Shown: positions 38,749 through 47,065 of the stretch, one piece after another
How the letters are laid out: the number at the start of each line of letters is the position of its first letter
How positions within the stretch are numbered: position 1 is the stretch's first letter
Origin: JALORV01 sp963724365
GTDB lineage: Bacteria > Pseudomonadota > Gammaproteobacteria > Burkholderiales > Burkholderiaceae_F
DNA: 64,000 nucleotides
Direction: 5' to 3'
NCBI GenBank assembly: GCA_963724365.1
Contig: CAVRUR010000001.1
Span: 186,001-250,000, forward strand
Position numbers and translations under genes: made by a program
The notes under the pieces: generated by a model
What the model saw: only the letters and a program-made list of their open reading frames with translations
Told to the model about the DNA's origin: nothing
Database searches by the model: none

Positions 38749-39750
38749 TTACTTCAACGCCTGCAGCTTGTCGTAGGTGGCCTTGTCCCAGGTCGCGTCG
38801 GGTCCGTTGTGCAATTTGGCAACCGATTCGCGGAACGGCACGCGGTCGACCTTGACGACCTCCTTGCCGCGCTTGGTGAACTCGGCCCCGAGCTTGGCCT
38901 CGATCTCGATGATCTGCGCGGTCGCGCGCGCAGCGGCCTCGCGCAGCACGTCTTCGAAGATCTTCTTGTCGGCATCGGAGAGCTTGCTCCAGGTCGGCGC
39001 GCCGACGATGGTCAGCAGCGCATCGGTGATGTGCCCGGTCAGCACGATGTACTTCTGCACTTCGTAGAACTTCTTCGCGTCGATCGTAGGCAGCGGATTT
39101 TCCTGCGCATCGACGGTACCGTTCTGCAGCGCGAGGTACACCTCGGCAAACGCAATCGGCGTCGGATTGGCTCCGACAGCGCGCGGGAACATCGTGTACA
39201 GCGGCGCGTCCGGCACGCGGATCTTCAGGCCCTTCATGTCCTCGGGCTTGTTGATCGGCTTGTTCGACGTGACCTGCCGCTCGCCGTAATACGTGATCGC
39301 CAGGACCTTGTTGCCGCCGCTCTTGGCGCGGTAGCCCTCGGCGAGTTCGTCGAACAGGGGGCTGGTCGAGAACGCCTTCCAGTGATTGAAGTCGCGGAAC
39401 ATGTACGGCGCGCCGCCGATGGCGATCGGCCCGTAGGTGCGCCCCGCGAAGAGCTGGCCCGTGTAGATGATGTCGACGGTGCCGAGCGTCAGCCCCTGGT
39501 TGATGTCGGTCTCCTTGCCGAGCGTGGACGCCGGGAAGACCTCGACGGTGTAGCGATTGCTGGTGCGCTTGGCGATCTCGCCGGCCGCCCACAGTGCAGC
39601 CGTGTGATACGGCTCGCTGGTCTCATACACGTGCGCGAACTTGAGCTTGGTCTGCGCCGAGACGTTGCCTGCCACGAGCAGGGCCGCTGCGGCACCCACC
39701 ACCCAGCGGGCAAACCCGCTGCGAAATTGCCCTTCAATACTCTGCTTCAT
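38749..39750 (-). CDS. TRAP transporter substrate-binding protein (DctP family)
   Basis: This 333-aa periplasmic protein has a signal peptide (about 1-32, ending GNVSAQ) and the DctP fold: KLKFAHVYETSEPYHTAALW, VEVFPASTLGKETDINQGL, GLKIRVPDAPLYTMFPRAVG (with the conserved Arg) and NGTVDAQENPLPTIDAKKFY. It would capture an organic or sugar acid for the DctQM permease encoded upstream. It is the last gene of the gntR-dctQ-dctM-uxaA-dctP run, an odd order because the dehydratase gene separates it from its permease. GGAGGAG precedes the ATG. Confidence 0.93.
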   Translation of the reverse strand: MKQSIEGQFRSGFARWVVGAAAALLVAGNVSAQTKLKFAHVYETSEPYHTAALWAAGEIAKRTSNRYTVEVFPASTLGKETDINQGLTLGTVDIIYTGQLFAGRTYGPIAIGGAPYMFRDFNHWKAFSTSPLFDELAEGYRAKSGGNKVLAITYYGERQVTSNKPINKPEDMKGLKIRVPDAPLYTMFPRAVGANPTPIAFAEVYLALQNGTVDAQENPLPTIDAKKFYEVQKYIVLTGHITDALLTIVGAPTWSKLSDADKKIFEDVLREAAARATAQIIEIEAKLGAEFTKRGKEVVKVDRVPFRESVAKLHNGPDATWDKATYDKLQALK

Positions 39751-39792
39751 GTCTCCTCCTGGTAGGACCTGGTATGACTACATCAAGCGGCG

Positions 39793-41337
39793 CTACATCG
39801 TCGCGCCGAGTTGCCATGGAACGAACTCACTCTGGCCGTAACCGAAGCGTTCACTCTTGGTTCTGTTGCCCGAGGCCGTGGCAAGGATCAGTTCGAACAG
39901 GCGCTCACCGACCTGCTCGATCGTGGCCGCGCCGTCGGCGATCTCGCCGCAGTTCAGATCGATGTCCTCTTCCTGCCGCTGCCACAACTCGCTGTTGGTC
40001 GAAAGCTTAAGCGACGGCGACGGCGCACAGCCGTAGGCGGAACCGCGGCCGGTTGTGAAGACGATCATGTTGGCGCCGCCGGCGACCTGCCCGGTGGCCG
40101 ACACCGGGTCGTAGCCCGGTGTGTCCATGTACACGAAGCCCTTTGCCGACACGGGTTGTGCGTACTCGTAGACGTCGACCAGGTTGGTTGTGCCGCCCTT
40201 GGCCACCGCACCGAGCGATTTCTCGAGGATCGTCGTCAGCCCGCCCGCCTTGTTGCCCGGCGAGGGGTTGTTGTTCATCTCGCCGTGGTTGCGCGCGGTG
40301 TAATCCTCCCACCACTTGATGCGATTGATCAGCTTTTCGCCGACCTCACGCGACACTGCACGTCGAGTCAACAGATGTTCGGCGCCGTAGATCTCCGGGG
40401 TTTCGGACAGGATGGCAGTGCCGCCATGCGCGACCAGTCGGTCTACCGCGTTGCCGAGCGCCGGATTGGCCGTGATGCCCGAATAGCCGTCGGAACCGCC
40501 GCACTGCAGGCCGAGCATCAAATGGCTCGCCGGTACTGGCACACGCTCGACGCGGTTGGCCGCCGGCAGCATCTCGCGCACCTGCGCCACGCCGCGTTCG
40601 ATGGCCTTCGCAGTCCCGCCGACATCCTGCATGTTGTAGCGCGCGATGCGGTCGCTCTCCTTCAGGCTCTCGGCACCGAACAGTGACGTGATCTGGTTGG
40701 CCTCGCAGCCGAGGCCCACGAAGATAACTGCCGCGACATTCGGATGCCGTGCGTAGCCGGCCATCGTCCGGCGCAGGACCTGCATGCTCTCGCCCATGTC
40801 CATCCCGCAGCCGGTGCCGTGCGTCAGCGCGATGACGCCGTCGACATTGGGGTACGGCGCGAGCGCGTCGGGAAAGATATCGCGACGGAAGCGGTCGGCA
40901 ATCGCCCGCGCGACAGTCGCGGAACAGTTCACACTCGAAAGGATTGCGACGTAATTGCGCGTGGCGACCCGACCGTCGTCACGCACGATGCCCATGAAGG
41001 TTGCGGGTGCCGCGACGGTCGGCGTCGACTGCACGTCCGCGCAGAACGCGTAGTCGCGTTCGAAGGCACCATGCTCGGCGCCGATGCCGAGGTTGTGCAG
41101 ATGCACGTGCTCACCCGGCCGGATTTCGCGCGTGGCAAAGCCGATGATCTGGTTGTAGCGCCGCACGGGGCTGCCCTTGGAGATCGCCCGCGTTGCCAGC
41201 TTGTGACCAGGCGGTATCAGGCCACTGACCGTAACGCTTTCAGACTTGATCAGCGTTCCAGCCACCAGTTGCCGTCGCGCGATGACGACATCGTCGGCCG
41301 GGTTGAGCCGAAGGACCAGCGGAACTTCCTGCAGCAT
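39793..41337 (-). CDS. UxaA-family sugar-acid dehydratase (altronate/galactarate dehydratase family)
   Basis: From the ATG at 41337 (GGAGG 5 nt upstream) this is 514 aa. An N-terminal SAF domain (about 1-75: LRLNPADDVVIARRQLVAG, GHKLATRAISKGSPVRRY) precedes the UxaA catalytic part with RNYVAILSSVNCSATVARA, ALTHGTGCGMDMGE, VGLGCEANQITSLFG and LQCGGSDGYSGITANPALG. Family members dehydrate D-altronate, galactarate, L-fuconate or D-arabinonate-type acids using a metal centre. With an SDR and an FAH hydrolase divergent from this operon, a fuconate- or arabinonate-like substrate is more likely than altronate, but this is inference. Confidence 0.9.
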   Translation of the reverse strand: MLQEVPLVLRLNPADDVVIARRQLVAGTLIKSESVTVSGLIPPGHKLATRAISKGSPVRRYNQIIGFATREIRPGEHVHLHNLGIGAEHGAFERDYAFCADVQSTPTVAAPATFMGIVRDDGRVATRNYVAILSSVNCSATVARAIADRFRRDIFPDALAPYPNVDGVIALTHGTGCGMDMGESMQVLRRTMAGYARHPNVAAVIFVGLGCEANQITSLFGAESLKESDRIARYNMQDVGGTAKAIERGVAQVREMLPAANRVERVPVPASHLMLGLQCGGSDGYSGITANPALGNAVDRLVAHGGTAILSETPEIYGAEHLLTRRAVSREVGEKLINRIKWWEDYTARNHGEMNNNPSPGNKAGGLTTILEKSLGAVAKGGTTNLVDVYEYAQPVSAKGFVYMDTPGYDPVSATGQVAGGANMIVFTTGRGSAYGCAPSPSLKLSTNSELWQRQEEDIDLNCGEIADGAATIEQVGERLFELILATASGNRTKSERFGYGQSEFVPWQLGATM

Positions 41338-41351
41338 TGCGCCTCCTCCGT

Positions 41352-42758
41352 CTACAGAAATTGCCGCGGCAGCCACAGGCTGATCGACGGCAGGTAGGTC
41401 ACCAGTCCGAGGCTCACCAGCAGCGGAATCAGCCACGGCAGGATCGCCATTGTCGTGCGCTCGATCGAAAGCTTCGCCACACGCGCCAGTACGAACAGCA
41501 CCAGCCCCATCGGCGGGTGCAGCAGACCGATCATCAGGTTCAACACCATGATGAGCCCGAAGTGGACCGGGTCAATGCCCAATTGACGGACGATCGGCAG
41601 CAGGATCGGCACCAGGATCGTGATGGCAGCGGTCGGCTCGAGAAAGCAGCCGACAAACAGCATCAGGAGGTTCGCCAGCAGCAGGAACATCCACGGGTCG
41701 GTCGTGAATGCCAGCACCCAGCCCGCGATCATCTCGGTGGTCTTGGTCACCGTCAGCATCCAGCCGAAGATCGACGCCGCCGCCACGATCAGCAGCACGA
41801 TCGACGTGGTCTCGATCGTGTCCATCGAGACCTTGATCAGCATCTTCCAGTTGAGCGAGCGGAACCAGAAGATGCCGAGGAACAGAGACCACACGCACGC
41901 CGCGATCGCCCCTTCGGTGGCGGTGAACACACCGGCCGTCATGCCGCCGATCAGCAGCACCGGCGTCATGATCGGCAACACCGCGTTGAATCGGAAGACG
42001 CGGTCGGCGAGCAGCAAAACCGCCAGCGTGGCGGTCACCGTCGGTACGTGCGGCAATCCCGCCTTGGTGGTCAACAGCCAGATGACGACCGGGAACAGCG
42101 CGACGACCAGCAATTCCGCCAGCGCCTTGATGATGCGCGCCCACTCGAAGCGGATGTCCCCGCCCCACTTGTTCTTGTGCGCGAAGTACGCAACCGTGAG
42201 CATCATCAGCAGCGCCATTACCGCGCCCGGCAGGATGCCCGCCAGGAACAGCGCACCGACCGAGACGTTGGCGAACATCGCATAGATCACGAACGGCAAC
42301 GATGGCGGAATGATGGGTCCGAGCGTGGCCGACGCGGCCGTGACGCCGACCGCGAACTCGGCGCTGTAGCCGTGGTCCTTCATCGCCTTGATCTCGATCG
42401 TGCCGAGGCCTGCCGCATCGCCGATCGCGGTGCCCGACATGCCGGCAAAGATCATCGAGCCCAGCACGTTCACATGGCCGAGCCCGCCGCGCAGCCAGCC
42501 GACCAGGGCAAGCGCAAAGTTGTAGATGCGATTCGTGATCCCTGCCGAGTTCATCAGGTTGCCGGCGAGGATGAAGAACGGCACCGCCAGCAGAGGAAAC
42601 GAATCGATGCCGTTCACCATGCGGTGGATGACGACGAAGTCCGGCACGGTGCCGGTCGCCATCACGAAGATCAGCGATGAGCCTGCCATCGCGATGGCCA
42701 CCGGAACGCCTGATCCCATCAGGCCGAGAAACAGCAGCTTGAATGCGCCCGGGCCCAC
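41352..42758 (-). CDS. TRAP transporter large permease (DctM family)
   Basis: DctM (468 aa) is the main sodium-coupled transport subunit. Some 12-13 hydrophobic segments are visible, with family motifs LLAVPFFILAGNLMNSAGIT, GMSGTAIGDAAGLGTIEI and LFVGCFLEPTAAITILVPIL. The start is a GTG at 42758, 2 nt after the dctQ stop. There is a hydrophilic insert near residues 205-215 (AHKNKWGGDIRFEW). It works with DctQ and DctP. Confidence 0.94.
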   Translation of the reverse strand: MGPGAFKLLFLGLMGSGVPVAIAMAGSSLIFVMATGTVPDFVVIHRMVNGIDSFPLLAVPFFILAGNLMNSAGITNRIYNFALALVGWLRGGLGHVNVLGSMIFAGMSGTAIGDAAGLGTIEIKAMKDHGYSAEFAVGVTAASATLGPIIPPSLPFVIYAMFANVSVGALFLAGILPGAVMALLMMLTVAYFAHKNKWGGDIRFEWARIIKALAELLVVALFPVVIWLLTTKAGLPHVPTVTATLAVLLLADRVFRFNAVLPIMTPVLLIGGMTAGVFTATEGAIAACVWSLFLGIFWFRSLNWKMLIKVSMDTIETTSIVLLIVAAASIFGWMLTVTKTTEMIAGWVLAFTTDPWMFLLLANLLMLFVGCFLEPTAAITILVPILLPIVRQLGIDPVHFGLIMVLNLMIGLLHPPMGLVLFVLARVAKLSIERTTMAILPWLIPLLVSLGLVTYLPSISLWLPRQFL

Positions 42759-42760
42759 GT

Positions 42761-43366
42761 CTAACGGCCCGTCGCGATGGGTAGCTCGCCGTGTCCATCG
42801 GCGAGTTCAGGCTGTTCGAGCACCGAGACGCCACGCTTCCAGTTGAGTCGCGCGACATCGATCGCCCGCCAGGTCATCAGCAGGAAGCCGGCCAGCACCA
42901 CGGAATACATCAGGCCGATCGGCAGGTCGACGACCGCCATGCGCTGGCTGCCGATACGCTGCATCAGGAGATAGGTCAGCCAGGACGCGTAGCCGAAGAA
43001 CGCGATACGCACCACGTCGACCAGCATCGACACCACGTGCATCAGCCGCTTCGGCAGGACGCGGTAGAAGAAGTCGACGTGGATGTGGTTGTTCTTGCGC
43101 ACGCTGACCGCCGCGCCGATGAACACGGTGCAGATCAGCAGGTAGCGCGCGATCTCCTCGGTCCAGCCGGCCGAATCGTTCAGGGCGTAGCGCGTGAAGA
43201 ACTGCAGAAAGACGGTGCCGGCGAGCAGCCAGAAAAAGACGAACGAGATCCAGTCCTCGAAGCGATAGACGGCGAGGTCGATCGGTTCATCATGGACATC
43301 GAACTCGCCACTTGCGGTGAGCACGTGTTCCTGCGGTCCTTCGGTTGTCGGCGTCGTCGGCTGCAT
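42761..43366 (-). CDS. TRAP transporter small permease (DctQ family)
   Basis: DctQ (201 aa) has an acidic N-terminal tail (1-38) and four membrane segments (about 40-60, 80-100, 118-138 and 150-172). DWISFVFFWLLAGTVFLQFF, GWTEEIARYLLICTVFIGAA and HVDFFYRVLPKRLMH are typical. It follows gntR by 51 nt and is directly followed by dctM. Confidence 0.92.
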   Translation of the reverse strand: MQPTTPTTEGPQEHVLTASGEFDVHDEPIDLAVYRFEDWISFVFFWLLAGTVFLQFFTRYALNDSAGWTEEIARYLLICTVFIGAAVSVRKNNHIHVDFFYRVLPKRLMHVVSMLVDVVRIAFFGYASWLTYLLMQRIGSQRMAVVDLPIGLMYSVVLAGFLLMTWRAIDVARLNWKRGVSVLEQPELADGHGELPIATGR

Positions 43367-43417
43367 GCGTTCTCATTGCGGTGCGGATGACACCGCCCAC
43401 AGTTCCTGTCTCGTGTA

Positions 43418-44128
43418 TCAGGTCCGCGCGCCGGCACTCCAGCTACGCTGGAAGCGCCGCGCCGCGGCATCCATGTGGCGTCGCATCGCCGCGCGCGCGC
43501 CGCTGGAATCGTGATCTTCGATGGCGCTCATCACGGCGTTGTGTTCCGCGATTGCGGCGGCCCACAGGTCCGGCGTGTCGAAGTGGCGTTCGAGCCGCAG
43601 GAAGAGTGGGCCGGTACGCTGGTCCCAGAGCGTGCGCACCGCCAGCGCCAATGCACTGTTGCCGCTGCCCTCGGCGATCTCGAGATGAAAGCGGCGGTCG
43701 TTGTCGAGCGGCATCACGGCGCGCCGTCGGTCACGCTCCATCGCCGTCAGGGCGGCCCTCATCCGCCGTATCTGCGCAGGATTCGCCTGGCGCGCGGCCA
43801 GTGCGGCGCACTCGGACTCCAGCAGGCGGCGCGCCGAGATCAGCTCGAAGGGTCCGGAATCTCCCGGCAGGGGATCGACACTGCGCGCCGCCGGCCGCCG
43901 CTGCGTGACGTACACGCCCGAGCCGACACGCACTTCGACGTAGCCCTCGACCTCGAGCGCGATCAGCGCTTCGCGCACGGACGGGCGGCTGACCTCGAGC
44001 TGGCGCGCGAGGTCGCGCTCGGGAGGCAGGCGTTCGCCGGGCTTGTATTCGCCACGGCGGATCAGCTGGGCGATCTGTTCAGCGATGCGGCGGTACAGCC
44101 GCTGCGATTCGACGGCCTTGATCGGCAT
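43418..44128 (-). CDS. GntR-family transcriptional regulator (FadR/FCD subfamily)
   Basis: From the ATG at 44128 this is 236 aa. An N-terminal winged helix (about 5-75: IAQLIRRGEYKPGERLPPER, QLEVSRPSVREALIALEVEG) is joined to an all-helical FCD effector domain (about 95-215) with ISARRLLESECAALAARQA, RRFHLEIAEGSGN and EHNAVMSAIEDHD, the metal and ligand-binding Asp/His residues of the family. FadR-type proteins bind TGGTNNNACCA-like sites; such sites occur at 44220-44230 just upstream and at 58039-58049. It is the first gene of its operon, so autoregulation is likely, with a sugar acid or 2-keto-3-deoxy acid as inducer. Confidence 0.93.
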   Translation of the reverse strand: MPIKAVESQRLYRRIAEQIAQLIRRGEYKPGERLPPERDLARQLEVSRPSVREALIALEVEGYVEVRVGSGVYVTQRRPAARSVDPLPGDSGPFELISARRLLESECAALAARQANPAQIRRMRAALTAMERDRRRAVMPLDNDRRFHLEIAEGSGNSALALAVRTLWDQRTGPLFLRLERHFDTPDLWAAAIAEHNAVMSAIEDHDSSGARAAMRRHMDAAARRFQRSWSAGART

Positions 44129-44172
44129 GGCGGGGCTACGCTCCCGGGCGTATTGAATTGTCGTCGGCAGGC

Positions 44173-44202
44173 TGGACAGCGAAGAGCAGCGCCGCTTACA
44201 CT
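44173..44202 (+). promoter_or_regulatory. Candidate promoter of the KDF-dehydrogenase-like SDR gene
   Basis: TGGACA (44173-44178), 18 nt, TACACT (44197-44202) is a fair sigma70 promoter. Its predicted start (about 44209) is followed at once by the FadR-type palindrome, a layout suited to repression. Confidence 0.5.
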
Positions 44203-44219
44203 GCCGCGCACTGGTCAAG

Positions 44220-44230
44220 TGGTCAGACCA
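44220..44230. promoter_or_regulatory. FadR-type operator TGGTCAGACCA (site A)
   Basis: An 11-bp palindrome matching the FadR-type consensus TGGTCNGACCA lies in the gntR/SDR divergent region, 70 bp before the SDR ATG. The flanking GGTCAAG upstream and AATT downstream are also shared with site B at 58039. A second perfect palindrome, ACACCCC/GGGGTGT, lies at 44254-44267. Confidence 0.75.
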
Positions 44231-44299
44231 ATTGCGCGGCTAGCTTCACATGCACACCCCGGGGTGTCAAGCCGCGGTGGAAAGCAGCGGAGGAACGCG

Positions 44300-45034
44300 A
44301 TGGCGGGGCGTTTGCAGGGCAAGTCGGCGCTGGTGACGGCCGCCGGCCAGGGCATGGGGCGTGCCGCCGTGGCGGCCTTCGCCCGCGAGGGCGCGCGCGT
44401 CACCGCCACCGACCTGAAGCCCGAACTGCTGGCAGGCCTGCCGGACGGCGTTGCCACGCTCGGCCTCGATGTCCTTGACGATGACGCAGTGCAGGACTTC
44501 GTCGGCCGGCTCGGCGCCGTCGACATACTTTTCAATTGCGCCGGTACCGTGCACCAGGGCACGATCCTCGACTGTTCGGTCGCCGACTGGGATTTCAGCT
44601 TCGATCTCAACGTCCGCAGCATGTTCGTGCTGACCAAGGCAATGCTGCCGCGGATGATCGCCGCCGGCGGCGGCGTGATCCTCAACATGGCCTCGGTGCT
44701 GGGTGCCCACAAGGCGGCACCCAACCGCCTTGCCTACGCGGCGAGCAAGGCCGCGGTGGCCGGCTTCACGCGTGCGCTGGCGATCGACCACGTCAAACAG
44801 GGAATCCGCGTCAACTGCGTCTGTCCGGGCACCGTGGACACGCCATCGCTTGGGGATCGCATCCAGGCCTTTGCTGATCCGGTGCAGGCGCGCAAGGACT
44901 TCATCGCGCGCCAGCCGATGGGACGGCTCGCAACAGCCGAGGAGATCGCCGAAACGTTCGTCTATCTCGTCTCCGACGAGTCGTCGTTCATGTCGGGTCA
45001 GGCGATCTTCGTTGACGGCGGGATGAGTCTCTAG
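44300..45034 (+). CDS. SDR oxidoreductase, 2-keto-3-deoxy-L-fuconate dehydrogenase-like
   Basis: This 244-aa short-chain dehydrogenase has the NAD site TAAGQGMGRAAVAAFAREGA (about 13-32), the Asp-containing TATDLK that favours NAD, the NCAG motif, and a catalytic Ser (NMASV), Tyr-x-x-x-Lys (YAASK) set. DWDFSFDLNVRSMFVLTKAM, NCVCPGTVDTPSLGDRIQA and the end IFVDGGMSL closely follow the DHRS6 / 2-keto-3-deoxy-L-fuconate dehydrogenase group. It would oxidise C4 of the 2-keto-3-deoxy acid made by the UxaA dehydratase. GGAGGAACG precedes the ATG at 44300. Two hairpins, the second a terminator, follow the gene. Confidence 0.9.
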   Translation: MAGRLQGKSALVTAAGQGMGRAAVAAFAREGARVTATDLKPELLAGLPDGVATLGLDVLDDDAVQDFVGRLGAVDILFNCAGTVHQGTILDCSVADWDFSFDLNVRSMFVLTKAMLPRMIAAGGGVILNMASVLGAHKAAPNRLAYAASKAAVAGFTRALAIDHVKQGIRVNCVCPGTVDTPSLGDRIQAFADPVQARKDFIARQPMGRLATAEEIAETFVYLVSDESSFMSGQAIFVDGGMSL

Positions 45035-45037
45035 AAG

Positions 45038-45067
45038 CGGGCAAAAGTGCACACCTACTTTTGCCCG
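45038..45067 (+). terminator. First hairpin between SDR and FAH genes
   Basis: A perfect 11-bp stem CGGGCAAAAGT/ACTTTTGCCCG with an 8-nt loop begins 4 nt after the SDR stop. Only a short T-stretch (GTTTGGATT) follows. It probably acts with the second hairpin. Confidence 0.6.
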
Positions 45068-45078
45068 GTTTGGATTAG

Positions 45079-45111
45079 AAAAAATCGCTGGCAGAGCCAG
45101 ACGATTTTTTT
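45079..45111. terminator. Bidirectional intrinsic terminator between SDR and FAH genes
   Basis: A stem of AAAAAATCG paired with CGATTTTTT, capped by CTGGC/GCCAG with a 3-nt loop and one bulged A, ends in seven T residues. The A-run makes it able to work on both strands. The FAH start is only 30 nt downstream. Confidence 0.8.
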
Positions 45112-45141
45112 CATCACAAAGGCATTGAAAGGGCGGGTCTC

Positions 45142-45987
45142 ATGAAACTATTGCGCTTTGGACCGTCGGGGTTTGAGAAACCGGGGCTGCTGGACCGGCA
45201 GGGACGCTTGCGCGACCTGTCGGGGGTTGTCGAGCATGTGACAAGCGAGCACCTGTCGGACAAGGAGCTCGCGAAGCTGGCAAAGATCAACCCGGAGTCG
45301 CTGCCATTGGTGGCTGGAACGCCGCGGCTGGGCGTGCCGTTTCTGGGCATCAGCAAGTTCATCGCGATCGGGCTGAACTACGCTGACCACGCGGCCGAGT
45401 CGGGGGTGCCGGTTCCGAGCGAGCCGATCCTGTTCTCGAAGGCGACCACCTGCATCAACGGTCCCAGCGACGACATCGTCATCCCGCGCAACTCGACCAA
45501 GACGGACTGGGAGGTCGAGCTCGGCGTCGTGATCGGCACCAAGGCCCAGTATGTCGCCAAGGACGAGGCGCTCGATCACGTCGCCGGCTACTGCGTGATC
45601 AACGATGTCTCGGAGCGCAACTTCCAGCTCGAGCGAGGCAGCCAGTGGGACCGCGGCAAGGGCTGCGACACCTTCGGTCCGATCGGCCCTTACCTCGTCA
45701 CGCGCGACGAGGTGCCCGATCCGCAGAACCTCGACATGTGGCTCGACGTCAACGGCCAGCCGATGCAGCGCGGCAACACACGCACGATGGTCTTCGGCGT
45801 CGCGCACCTGGTCAGCTACGTCAGCCAGTTCATGACGCTGCTGCCGGGCGACATCATCACGACCGGCACCCCGCCGGGCGTCGGCATGGGCCGCAAGCCG
45901 CCGCAGTATCTGAAAGCCGGCGATGTCGTCACACTCGGCATCGCCGGGCTCGGCGAGCAGCGGCAACGCGTACGCGCGCACGCGTGA
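45142..45987 (+). CDS. FAH-family hydrolase, 2,4-diketo-3-deoxy-L-fuconate hydrolase-like
   Basis: This 281-aa fumarylacetoacetate-hydrolase-fold enzyme has a small N-terminal domain (MKLLRFGPSGFEKPGLLD) and the catalytic core with GLNYADHAAESG, the metal ligands in DWEVELGVVIG (Glu-x-Glu), YCVINDVSERNFQ, GKGCDTFGPIGPYLV and TGTPPGVGMGRKPP. The N-terminus and length match 2,4-diketo-3-deoxy-L-fuconate hydrolases, which split the substrate to pyruvate and L-lactate; acylpyruvate hydrolysis is an alternative. It follows the SDR gene, making steps 3 and 4 of a non-phosphorylative pathway adjacent. Confidence 0.9.
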   Translation: MKLLRFGPSGFEKPGLLDRQGRLRDLSGVVEHVTSEHLSDKELAKLAKINPESLPLVAGTPRLGVPFLGISKFIAIGLNYADHAAESGVPVPSEPILFSKATTCINGPSDDIVIPRNSTKTDWEVELGVVIGTKAQYVAKDEALDHVAGYCVINDVSERNFQLERGSQWDRGKGCDTFGPIGPYLVTRDEVPDPQNLDMWLDVNGQPMQRGNTRTMVFGVAHLVSYVSQFMTLLPGDIITTGTPPGVGMGRKPPQYLKAGDVVTLGIAGLGEQRQRVRAHA

Positions 45988-45991
45988 GCGC

Positions 45992-47065
45992 GTGGCCGGC
46001 GACACTTTCGCCGCGCCGGCGTTGCGCCATATCTCCGCCCGGCGCCTGACGTCCTGGGCGGCCGATTGCCTGACGCGCGTCGGCGTCGACAGCGTCGATG
46101 CCGACACGGTCGCACGGTGCGCTGGTGCAGACCAGCCTCTGGGGCATCGACTCGCATGGCATTGCCCGCCTCGGCCATTACATGAGCCGCATCAGGGCCG
46201 GGTCGATTGCGCCGGTGCCGGCGCTGCGGATCACGTCAACCGGGCCCTGCACTGCGCAGCTGGACGGCGGACACGGCCTCGGCATCGTCGTTTGCACCGC
46301 CGCGATGGCGCACGCGATCGGACTCGCCCGGATCCAATGGTGTCGGCATCGTCGGCATCGGCGAGTCGTCGCACTGCGGCGCGATCGGCCTGTACACGCG
46401 CCAGGCGACCGCCGCGGGGCTAATCGGCTTCGCATTCACGCATGCCGATTCGATCGTCGCGCCTGCCGGCGGTGCAGCAGAAACTGCTCGGCACCAATCC
46501 GCTGTCGATCGCATTCCCGAACGCCGACGGCCCGCCCATCTGCCTCGACATGGCCACGAGTTCGATTGCCTGGAACCGTGTGATGAACGCGCGCCGCGAG
46601 GGTCACGCCTTGCCCGAGGCCGTCGCGATCGACCAGAACGGCACGCCGACACGGGATGCCCACGATGCAGCGGCGTTGCTGCCGCTGGGCGGAAGCGAGT
46701 ACGGCCACAAGGGCTATGCGCTGGCCTTGATGATTGATCTGCTGTGCGGGCCGCTCAACGGCATGCCGTTCGCCGACCGCATCGCGCCGATGTTTGCCGA
46801 CCTGCAGGCACGGCGGCACCTCGGTTCGCTGGTGATGGCGCTCGACCCGATGCGATTCACGGGCGGTCCGACACTTGCCCTGACCGTGCGCGAACTGATC
46901 GCCACGCTGCGGCGCCAACCCGGCGATGTGCAGTACCCCGGCGAGCCCGAGGCGAGGCGAGAGGCGGTACGCGCGCGTGAGGGCATTCCGGTGGAGCCGG
47001 GGCTGTGGAGCGAATTTGCCGACTGGTCGGCTCGCCTGGCCCTGCCGTTGCCGGAGGAACGTTGA
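45992..47065 (+). pseudogene. Ldh/malate dehydrogenase-family oxidoreductase with three frameshifts
   Basis: The gene reads as a type 2 malate/L-lactate dehydrogenase (IPR003767-like fold) in four segments. It begins at GTG 45992 (RHISARRLTSWAADCLTRVG), shifts at about 46117 to QTSLWGIDSHGIARLGHYMS, at about 46330 to NGVGIVGIGESSHCGAIGLY, and at about 46473 to KLLGTNPLSIAFPNADGPP through to the end. Each shift needs one base to be skipped; removing three bases gives about 356 aa, the normal length, without stops or gaps. It may be a recent pseudogene or carry sequencing errors. The family oxidises 2-hydroxy acids with NAD(P). Its stop overlaps the next gene's TTG start. Confidence 0.85.

Noticed and set aside
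39758..39778. A partial FadR-like site (TGGTAGGACC) upstream of dctP
   Set aside because: One half is imperfect and the flanks do not match sites A and B. It lies in a short intra-operon gap where an operator is not expected.
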